NCBI GenBank assembly: GCA_022495005.1 | Contig: JAGYXB010001414.1 | Location: forward strand, 1 to 64,000 | Direction: 5' to 3' | DNA length: 64,000 nucleotides | Source of the DNA: Rhyacophila brunnea | Lineage: Eukaryota; Arthropoda; Insecta; Trichoptera; Rhyacophilidae | In this document: positions 37,701-46,862 of the stretch, in pieces | Layout: each line of letters starts with the position of its first letter | Position numbering within the stretch: the first letter of the stretch is position 1 | Position numbers and translations under genes: made by a program | The notes under the pieces: model-generated | The model's database searches: none | What the model saw: only the letters and a program-made list of their open reading frames with translations | What the model was told of the DNA's origin: nothing

Positions 37701-38896
37701 ATTCATAGCTGATACATCACCAGTTTGCCCTGAACTTACAATAGAGTTGTGGAAGTGAGTATTTCAACCTAAATAACTGCATTTTGATTTTGATAAATGA
37801 CACAAAATCCCAACGGTTATATGAATTCTACAGTATGACCCGGCAACTACTATGACGTAAAAAATAATTATTATTTCAAATTATTATTAATCAAACATTC
37901 TTTGTCTTTATTTTACTTTTATTCTAGGTATTTCTATGAAAATAAAGGCGATGCTATTATTTATTTTTGAATGCGCTGATAATTAATATTTTAATTTAAT
38001 ATGTATGTTAGTAACTATTTGTTTGGTGGATATTATATACTTAGGATATTGGTACCTACCTAATATTAGCAGCCAATGGTAATTAATTTATACATGCTAT
38101 TATTTTGTGTTGTTGTTCCTTACAATAGTAAATATATAATATTTATTTGGTGGTTTGTAATAAGTTGTAAAAAGTATTAATATAAAATTGTTAGCAAGTA
38201 CGAGTAAGTACAATCATAAAATATTGGAGAAATGACCGTGACGTCGGTTAGTAATTGAAGTAGTAGATACCTTAAAATATATTTTCTCAGAAGTGATTTA
38301 AAAAAAATATGTAAGTATGTTCAATTATTAGAATGGTACATTCTTAAATCTTGTGAAATATTCGTTCAATAAAAAAATAGTTAATTACTTAAAAACTATT
38401 TTATTACTTAATCCGAAAAAAAACCTAAAAAAGCGATTGCCGCGTGTTATTATTACATACGAACTTGGGTAATTACGATCATTAAGTATTTAAATAGTAG
38501 AGGTAATTATTAACAATTATCGTGTAAATAAATATATCATTTGAGGCGCGTACTTTTGACCACTCAGTAATCTGTGGGCCGTGCAGCAATACGCTACGGT
38601 CTTAAATCCCGAACGTCCATGTTTTGTCCCGAATATCCATTATTCTGAAGAGCGCTAAAAATTTCCCGAATATCCACAGTGAGTACTTGTAAATAAAACG
38701 CATTTTCTGTTCATTTAATGATTTATACCAGTATATTATTCTTGTAATCTATTCTTAGATAATGTTGCAATCATACAGTATAGAAAGAATGATTGTTACA
38801 TCTACTGATATTAAAATATACGACAGTGAAATTTGTTTTTCGTCTCCTGTAAAATTGACATTTGGTCTATTCGGGAAACAAATCCTATAGCGACGA
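34748..38896. mobile_element. Possible 4.15-kb non-autonomous element with inverted ends
   Basis: About 30 bases at the left (AATCGTCGCTATAGGATTTG, then TTTCCCGAATA) recur inverted at the right (TATTCGGGAAA, then CAAATCCTATAGCGACGATT). Both ends carry repeats of a TCCCGAATATCCA-like motif (34770, 34938, 34961 and 35014 on the left; 38606, 38627 and 38662 on the right). No transposase was recognised. Around 34920-35280 is a locally GC-richer block with a CCAAT box (AGCCAATCA at 35031). The rest is AT-rich without genes. It may be one element or two unrelated inverted fragments of a repeat also seen near 2670. Confidence 0.45.
35812..36034. repeat. hAT-like family B, partial copy
   Basis: The segment shares AATGAAAAAGTGTG, ACTATTATGGTTT and a CTACCTCCAC-type right end (ending CACCACTG) with the right arm of the element at 3458-4041. 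Only one arm is present. It lies within the putative 4.15-kb element. Confidence 0.6.
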
Positions 38897-41359
38897 TTTG
38901 GAAAGTAGTTTTCACATATTATATTAAATGATTTCACAAATAAATAGATGAAATCACATAAAATAGTTTGTTTCACAAAACAAAAATCATAAATCACTCA
39001 TTGTAAATATAAATTCACTCAATTTTGACAACTGCACACATTTGTAAAATTGTTTTCACCGACAAATAATATATCGCACAAAGGTAGAAATTTCTCAAAT
39101 GTCAAACTAATAATTGTAGCAGCAATACAATTTATTAGGGCGTAATAACAACTGTCAGAATTTTAAATGAATGGTAAGTATTTATTTCAAAGTATCGGTA
39201 TAAGCCCGCCAGTTTTAATGTTGAATGTAAAATATTGGTACAGCAAGAAATAATATTCAAAAAACAGTAGTAAAAATAAATAATCATTATTTAAATGACA
39301 TGGGCCAATAGATAAAATCAATATCCATTATTATTTTGATAGTATGAAAAGTAAAAAACATTCAATGGGGCGCACTGCATTTTAGGGTTACCATTGTCGC
39401 ATATAAAGTATATTAGTCTATGCATTCATGAATATCGGTAAGAACAAACTATTTATGATTATATTATTATTAAAAGAAGATCAAATAAGAAGTCGCAGAG
39501 GTGCATAAAAAAGAGCTAGATGGACATTTCACAAAATAAATGCGAATAACCTCAAAGATTAAATTAATAATTGATCAAAAATATAGGTTCTCTAGGTAGG
39601 TACTACAAATATTACAGAAATTATTTTTTTAAACTAAGTACATTTTATTACCTATTATTGTCTAATTTTATAAAAAAAATGAATCTCAGTTTGGGTACAA
39701 CAATAATTAATAGTATGATATTAAATTTATCTCAATTAAAATTGTATGCTAAATTAATTAGTTAGGGTTCGTGGATTTTTTATATTTTACATGTTTTTTA
39801 CTCATCACTACAAAAAAGGTTTTTTTCAACGTCTTTTAAAATTACTAATTTAAGTAAGTATCTTAATTATTTATATATTATGTATATTATTATTTTTACT
39901 ATTAGTGTAAATGCCGAATCAGATAATAATTTAATATTGTTAATTTATTACAGTATGTAATGTAAACAAGACCGTGAAACGTATTGCCATTGGCGAGCTA
40001 AAAGTCCGAGGATAATTTTATTAATAAGTCGTCCGATTTGTCTATGCTCTGATACTGATCAACGAACGAATAAAAAAATCGAGCTGTCAAAAGTTGCGAT
40101 TATCGGAATGTTTTCCGATAATCCTAAAATGTTGTGTTATCTATAGCATAAAATAATATAACAGTAAAAACAACACAAATTTTACGTTTTCTTTTATGAA
40201 TTTCATAAACGTTTTTAGTAATAGGTTGTACGTAATTGAAGGAAAATATTTTTATGTTATTGTTTGACTGGTTTGACTTTTCATTTTCAATCATTCACAT
40301 TGATCGACATCGGTCGTCTTTAGTAATAGGTTGTATGTAATTGATATATCATTGAAGAAAACGTCTTATTCTGTTATATATTTGTTACTATTGATTATTA
40401 TTGTGAATTTTTGAACATTATTATTTAATTCTGATACTGAAAATAATATGTAATAAGCACTATACAAGTCTGAAGTATGTCTTGTTATTATTGCAAAGTT
40501 GAAAATGTATAATATAATAGACACTACAATTTATTTAACTCCGCGATGAAGTAGAGATTAAGGGTTTGAATCTCATAAGGTAAGGTTACATATATCTTTG
40601 AAGTGCGCTTAGATCAAGAGTGTATGCCTAACAGCTACCTACAACCTGATGGTTCGGAAGGTGCAGTTAAGTTAAGTTACAGCTGATAGTTAAAATGAAA
40701 TAGTATCTTAAAGGCACTAGAAGCTTGCTTAGGAGACTCACATTGCATCATTGAGCCATTTTATAGATACACTAAATGGGCGTAAGGGATGAAATAATAG
40801 AGAAATACCATTCTAATAGTACAATCTGTTCTGGAGAGCCAGATAGAAAGAACAATACTATCCTACTAAATTTAACATAATAAGGAAGCTACTAAATAAG
40901 TTATTTCTGTAAAAGAAAAAATCTGTCCAAAATAGATTTTATACTGACAAATTGATATTTATACTTACCGTTAATTATTTAAATAATTCCCAAAATTATT
41001 TAAATAATTCCCTATCATAATTTAAATACTTCCATTGTTATATTATAATACTTACCAATAATAATTTTTTACTTGCTGTTCATATTAAATAGTTCCCAAC
41101 TTTTTAATAAAATACTTGCTCGATTTTTTATTAAAATACTTACTGTTAATGCATATATATACTTACCCAATAATTTAAAGCCATTTATTAGAAGGCAATC
41201 GCAAAAATGATGCTTAGGTGTCAATATAATTAATGTTTAACGCAGTAATATAAATATGTGTATATTCGTGCTGCTATCGTTCATATATTATTTGATGTAA
41301 ATCTACAACCAAATAACACCACCTAGGTATATCTTTTTCGGTTCATCGATATAAATTTT
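38897..41359. other. Intergenic AT-rich stretch, no gene recognised
   Basis: There is no supported coding sequence. Near 40545-40600 a GGGTTTGAATCTC block resembles a polymerase III B box and may be the head of another tRNA-derived SINE, but no partner box is convincing. Confidence 0.45.
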
Positions 41360-41517
41360 GGTAAATGTGGCGCAGATGCCGTCATGAGATTGTATAAGTA
41401 TCATTTTTTAACTAAACCTAACCTAACCTATTCTAACGTAATCTAACCTAATACCTATAACTTAACCTAACCTAACCCAACTTAACCTAACCTAACCCAA
41501 CCTAACCTAACCTAACC
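41360..41517. repeat. Left part of a MITE C copy with degenerate (CCTAA)n array
   Basis: The segment starts GGTAAATGTGGCGCAGATGC and CATGAGATT, as do the MITE C copies near 58484 and 58757. It then runs into CCTAACCTAACC-rich sequence with scattered variants (CCCAA, CTTAA) from about 41417. The array ends CCTAACC at 41517, where the LINE poly(A) tail begins (plus strand poly(T)). CCTAA is the complement of the insect telomere unit TTAGG. Confidence 0.75.
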
Positions 41518-41700
41518 TTTTTTTTTTGCGGCGGGGGGAAATCTTCTTAAGACACCACCAGCAGTCAGCGGCGACTGACTGGTAGTAGTGTGGGATTCTT
41601 ACCCACTAAAACCCCCCTCCTCTTCCCAGCTGCCCTCCCGGAATCCGCTTTTATGCATTGCTTCAGGAGGGCAGCTATGTCCTTGCATTATATTATGCCG

Positions 41701-44667
41701 CTACTCTTCCTCCCCTCGCCGGGATCTTTCCTCCTCTTCCTTGCTCTGCATCACTGACGATGCAAACTCCACCCACGCCGACCATGATGCAGCGTTCTCT
41801 AGCATGGAAGGAACCATTTTTGTCAGCGTCATTGCTTCCTCGCCGACTTTGATTTTAAGACTATTTCTGGCTTCCTCCCATGCTGGGCATGCAAACAGGG
41901 TGTGTTCGGCGTCATCTTTGATGCTTCCGCAGTGGTGGCACTCACAGGTCACTTCTTTCCCTATTTTGTGAAGATAACTTCCAAAGCAACCGTGCCCTGT
42001 GAGTAGCTGCGTATGGTGGTAACACAGCTCGCCGTGTTTCCGCTGGCACTAAGCCATGAGCTCACCAATGAGCCGATGCGTCCACCGGCCTTTTGCGGAA
42101 GCGTCCCACCTTTCTTGCCATTTTTGCATCGTCAGTTCCCTGGCATCGACTCTTTTCTGCCCATTGTACACTGCCTGCGTTTCGGCAGCGAGCAGGTCAA
42201 TGGGCGGGATGGCAGTCAGCACCAGTATGGCATCTCCCGAGACCGTGCGGTATGCTGAGGCGACTCTCAGTGCGCTTCGTCTTTGCACCCTTGCCAGGGT
42301 GAGTTTTGTCCGTTCTTTTTTGGTAGCGTCGGCCCGGCCGTACAGTAGGACAGAGTGGACCACCTCGGAGTAGAGTTTCCGTCTTTTATGTTTTGGTCCA
42401 CCGGTGTTGGGCATCAGCCTGGCAAGGTCTTCTGCTATGGCGGTCGCTTTTGAGGCCGCCTTTTCAACGTGCTCGGTGAACCGCAACTTGTCGTCGATTT
42501 GCACTCCGATGTACCGCAGTGACCTGGAAAACGGCACCACGAAGTTGTCGACTTCAAGTTTGGGTGGCAACAGTTTCCTTCGCCTGGTGAAGAAAACGGC
42601 TTCCGTTTTGTGGACTGCGAGCTGCAACCCGTTGCTGTCCAGCCATCTCTTAACCCGCCTGATGCCTTCTTCTCTGGCGAGACGTAGGGATTCTGTCCTC
42701 TTGGCTGTGACGAGGATTGCCACATCGTCAGCGAAGGCCACCAGGCGCGCTTCTTCGGGCATGTTCACCTTCAGCAAGCCATCGTACATTGCATTCCACA
42801 GGGCTGGCCCAAGAACTTAGCCCTGTGGAACACCCGCCGATACACTTCGCTGGCACTTCTTGCCACTGCATTCGTATTCAAGAACTCTCTCGGAGAAGTA
42901 GCTCTCAATTATTCTTATGAGGTTTGCTGGGACGTCAATTTCAACTAGGGACCTGAGGGTTTTTTCCCAGTTCGCCGTGTTAAAGGCGTTTTTGACGTCG
43001 AGCGTGACCAGCAGAACGTGCTTGCTCGCCTTCACGCTTCCCTGCCAGGCAAGACGAATCGTTGAGACGACTTGCGCTATCGCATAGATGGTGGAACGCC
43101 CAGGCCGGAATCCATACTGGCTGTTCGATAGCCCTTTCTCGTCATTTTCCAGTGAATTCTGGAGGCGCTGCAGGATCAATCTTTCGAGAAGCTTTCCGGC
43201 TCCATCCAGCATACAAAGTGGCCTATACGAAGAAGGGCCGCTGGGCGTCGCTTTGCTTTTCGGTATAAGAACAAGTTTTTGCCTCTTCCAGGGTGAAGCA
43301 AAGGTTCCCTCGAGCAAGCACGTGTTAAAAACTGCCAGCAGCAGTGCAGGATCGGTCTGTGCGATCCTTTTAATGACCGCATTTGGGACACAGTCTGGTC
43401 CTGGCGCTTTTGCGGTCTTGATGCGCTCAGCTGCTGCTAGCAGTTCTGCCTCGGAGAATGGTGAGACGGTTTCGTCCATCGTCGTCTACAAGTGGACTTG
43501 CTCTCTTGCAGGGTGGTGTGGGAACAGGCCATTTATAACTGACTCCAGATTGGCTGGAATCTCCAGGTAGGGATCCGCAACTGCCGTCCGGAGCTTCTTC
43601 CTCACAATTTTGTATGGTATTCCCCAGGGATCTTCGTTGACCGAAGTGCAGAGCTCAGCCCAGCATCTTGCCTTGCTTTCTTTGATGGCGTTCCGAAGCG
43701 CTTTCCTTGTGTCCTGATGCATTTGTTGGTAGTCGTTGTTTCCGTGCTTTCGCTGTGCTCGGCGTCTAGAGTAAAGGCACTCGCGACGGAGGTCAGCAAT
43801 AGTGTCGGTCCACCAGTAGACTGGCCTTCGCTGGTTTTTTTGGCTTCGTCTTACCATTGAGGCATCGCAGCTTTGTTTCAAGAGTCTGTTTAGGGAGCGA
43901 ACAGCATCCTCAGTTCCAGCACCACCATCAATTGTGTCCATCACTGCTTTCCTTCCCTCAGCAACGGCCTCATCAATAGCTGTCAAGTTGAGCTTTCGGA
44001 CCCCCCAGCTAGAGTTGGCGGGATACGGCTGGGGTCTGGTGGCGTGTGCCCCCACTTCGAAGCTGATGTAGCGGTGGTCACTGTGGGAGTATGTCTCGAG
44101 GACCTGCCAGTTTCTGATTCCTCCCACGACTGCTTCGTCTGCGGACGTGACATCGATGAATGAGCCACTGCCGCCCCGAACAAAGGTGAGGCTGCTTCCT
44201 ACATTTGCTACATGTAGGTGCAGATGAGACGCCATCTCAGAGAGCAAGGCTCCTCTTCTATCTGTTTTAGGAGAACCCCATTCTGGAGCTTTCGCGTTGA
44301 AATCACCAGCGAGAATCACAGGTAGGGATGATGTTTTCACATCATCTTCGAGACGATTGAGATCGCTCGTGAACTCTACAATAGAAGAGTTGGGGGAGAA
44401 GTAGCAGCTGTATATTCTGAGGGCCTGAAGTTCCACCCATGTCCAGATGCCTCCACTGTCAGTACCGAAGGCAGTTACGCGCAGTTGGGCAGACGGTGCG
44501 TAAATAGCAGACCTCGAGCCTGCGCCTCCTGAGTACAACCGGTTAAGAGCGTTGCGGTACTGCTCGGAGATAATCACGAGATCCGCTCGTCGCTCTTCTG
44601 CTACTTGGGCCATCAGATCCTGGGCAGCCTGGCATCCATTCAGGTTAATCTGGAGGAAGCGGATCAT
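41701..44667 (-). pseudogene. LINE ORF2 (pol): AP endonuclease, reverse transcriptase, CCHC
   Basis: About 988 codons run in one frame, interrupted only by three nonsense codons: TAG at 43486-43488, TAA at 42817-42819 and TAG at 42049-42051. The endonuclease (44667 to about 43980) shows LQINLNG, ISEQYR, GDFNAKAPEWGS and YSHSDHR. The reverse transcriptase has KAPGPD, LVLIPK, YRPLCMLD, YGFRPGRST, LVTLDVKNAFNTANW, AGVPQG and AFADD, the catalytic YADD-type box. The TAA replaces the serine of the usual GVPQGS. The tail has CHHCGSIKDDAEHTLFAC, an R1-type CCHC motif. The start ATG overlaps the gag stop as ATGA at 44664-44667. No frameshift is seen, so decay appears young. Confidence 0.92.
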
Positions 44668-45815
44668 TTTTGTTTCGTCTTCATCTTCAGAGCAGTTACA
44701 AATGCCACGCATTTTCGGCTCCCGGTTTGGTGCTCATGGCTCTTTTTGAGGCTAGCGCAAGTCCTGCAATACGCACTATTTTGGCAGGAGGCAGCTTTGT
44801 GGCCTTCCTGCCCGCAACGGTTGCACTCTTTGCTTCTGTCTTCTGGATTTTTGCAATCATTTGCAATGTGCCCGAGTCCATGGCACCTGTAGCACCTTGG
44901 TAAATGAGCTCGAGGTCTGACTCTGCAGTTAACCCATCCTATGCGGATTTTTCCTGCCTTGAGGATCCCTGTGGATGCATCCCTCGGTAGCTTCACAATC
45001 GCCAGCTGAGTTCCACTGAAGGCAGGCTTCAGTTATATGATTTGGGACGCATCTGCAAGCCATGGAGATGCGGTCTCCAGCGCAGCCATGACTTCCTTTG
45101 AATCTGTTGCGCCATCAATATCACGGATTTCTACAACGATACTAGGGGTCAGATTTATACAGTCATATTTCGCACCTTAGCACCGTCTCCCAGCATCTTA
45201 ATGATGGAGCTGACCAGCTCCTCCGTCTGCTGCTTCCCGCGTTTCATTTGAAGGAGCAGGTCTCCAGCTTTGGTCTTCCGGATGGCAGAGACTTCGACGT
45301 TTGGAAGTACGACTTCGCTTCGGATGCGACGCAAAGTCTCCGCATACGAAGCCTTCCCCTCGTTCTTGATCTCTATAGCCTCATTTCGGGGTCCAGGGTG
45401 GGGTCGAGGTTTTCCGTGACTGGGCAGCTTCGGAGCGTTTAGGGCAAAACTCTTGTTGCTCCTGTCTTTAGGTATCTGATTTTGGCACCTCAATCTTATT
45501 CTTCTTTTTCTTCTTGGCAACAATTTCGTGCCACTCTTCCTTCTTTGAACTCTTTGGAGCCGTTCCGGTTTGGGTGCATTTATTCTGCCTCCTTTCAGTT
45601 GCCTCCTCTTTGTCGCCGGTTTTTTTGAACTCAACCAATAGGCGGACCGTATCGGTGAGTCCCTGGATCCCTTCCTTAATGGGGATGTGGACATTCGTCT
45701 TCGTCTTTATCAGTTTCATCAGAGTCTCTACTTGCTCCTCAAGCATGCTCACGGTCTCCCACAGATCATTTTTTCCTTTTTCAATAGTTGTAATGTTCTC
45801 CATAATGTGTCCCAC
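44664..45815 (-). pseudogene. LINE ORF1 (gag) with CCHC zinc knuckles, frameshifted
   Basis: Translation from the ATG at 45815 (MGHIMENITTIEKGKND) runs to a stop at 45468. The recognisable sequence moves to another frame near 45500 (through SYAETLRRIRSEVVLP to 45155). It then returns to the first frame near 45170, where a TAA interrupts it at 45033-45035. The C-terminal part has zinc knuckles: CYRCHGLGHIANDC, CNRCGQEGHKAASC and a third CRTC-type motif. This is the ORF1 layout of R1-clade LINEs, which package element RNA. It ends KMKTKQK with TGA at 44664-44666, overlapping the pol start. Two frameshifts and one stop make it non-functional. Confidence 0.85.
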
Positions 45816-46061
45816 GAGTAGCTAGGGAAAGGAAGTCCATCCGACCAGAGCCCTGCGTGGCCGGACAAGCCATAATACTCAGGGGGGTGGCAGGTTCCCC
45901 TGAGTGATCGTTTACGACCCGTTATTTGACGTCTACAGGCCACTCATCCATCAGCACGATTCCTCCCACTTTATCTTGGATTAAAGACGTTGTCTGTTCT
46001 TAGTTTGCTACCATGGCAGCGTAAGCCCTCCTACCACGACAAGGTGACAGACACAGGAGGG

Positions 46062-46104
46062 AACCTAACCTAACCTTACCTACCCCATCCTAATTAACCT
46101 TTAA
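46062..46104. repeat. Right flank of the CCTAA array
   Basis: AACCTAACCTAACCTTACC resumes directly after the LINE 5' end and decays over about 40 bases into CTACCCCATCCTAATTAACC. With 41417-41517 it formed the pre-insertion target. The expected right terminal repeat of MITE C was not found in the next 400 bases. The rest up to 46563 shows nothing recognisable. Confidence 0.75.
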
Positions 46105-46563
46105 TTAACGTCACTTTCTAAATAGGTATTTATAGTATTATTTGAATCTGAAAGTAGGTACCTAATACATACTTATGTTATTCCTAAATATTGTTTAAAA
46201 TCATTAAATCTAATTTTCATAGTGTTTGTATTCTTTTACGATTAATTGGTTACAATAGTATATTGATACGTGAAGACTACTTTTTCCTTAGTGCAAATCG
46301 ATCATTTGAGTGTTGTAGTTGATTTGTGAATATCATCCATTTCCGATGTGACGAACATCTTTTTAAATACTGTCAGCGCTTTGTGGTAAAACAGTCTATT
46401 CAATTGTGCGAATATATATTCCCCTATTTATAAGTTGATGCAAATACATTTTTAAAATATTGAATCGTCATACCTAGGAAAAACATATTTTCACATGTTT
46501 TTATTATTTATAATATCTATGGTAGAAAGAAAGTCAGTAGTCTATGAAATAGACTGTCTATAG

Positions 46564-46765
46564 CAATGATGCCAACCGTACTATAATTATAGTACAATAC
46601 GATATTTCGCGAAAAATGTAAAATACTATAGTTTTACGCCAAATATGCCAAAATACTATAATTTTAAAGGATTCAAGACGTAAAATGTTCCTGTACTATA
46701 TATTTTTCAGAAATACTATAATTTTTACACCTTTGTACTATGCATAGAAAAAGATGGCAACACTG
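46564..46765. mobile_element. hAT-like MITE family D, copy 1 (202 bp)
   Basis: The right end GATGGCAACACTG and the diverged left end CAATGATGCCAACCG are inverted. They are flanked by perfect octamers GTCTATAG (46556-46563 and 46766-46773). The interior is rich in ACTATAATT units. It lies 97 bases before the ATG of the ZAD gene at 46863. The same family lies upstream of the second ZAD gene. Confidence 0.85.
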
Positions 46766-46862
46766 GTCTATAGTGTCTATGACGTCGTCAATGTTTTGAC
46801 GTTTAAAAGACTGTTAACATTAATTTATTTATGTTGATTACAAAAATACTCAAACGAATAAA

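Larger units (their letters stand above)
41518..46061 (-). mobile_element. TRAS-like R1-clade non-LTR retrotransposon
   Basis: The element is read on the minus strand. Its 5' end (CCCTCCTGTGTCTGTCACCT, then TTGTCGTGGTAGGAGGGC) begins at 46061, followed by gag, pol, a short 3' UTR and a 10-base poly(A) (41518-41527). Both flanks are CCTAA arrays and no target duplication is seen. Flank CCTAACC on the left joins AACCTAACC on the right in perfect register if one T is assigned to the target, implying first-strand cleavage between C and T of CCTAA. This is the cut reported for the Bombyx telomeric element TRAS1, and the orientation fits TRAS rather than SART. It is about 4.5 kb with both ORFs damaged by point changes. 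Confidence 0.9.

Noticed and set aside
42049..42051. Programmed readthrough of the pol stops
   Set aside because: There are three stops of two types, one replacing a conserved residue, with gag also frameshifted; ordinary decay explains them better.
43088..43570. 160-residue + strand frame and other + frames across 41.5-45.9 kb
   Set aside because: They are antisense shadows of the LINE ORFs on the minus strand.
41417..46104. CCTAA array as a chromosome-fusion scar or true chromosome end
   Set aside because: The array is short and degenerate, flanked by ordinary sequence with genes, and preceded by a MITE C end, so a transposon origin is simpler.
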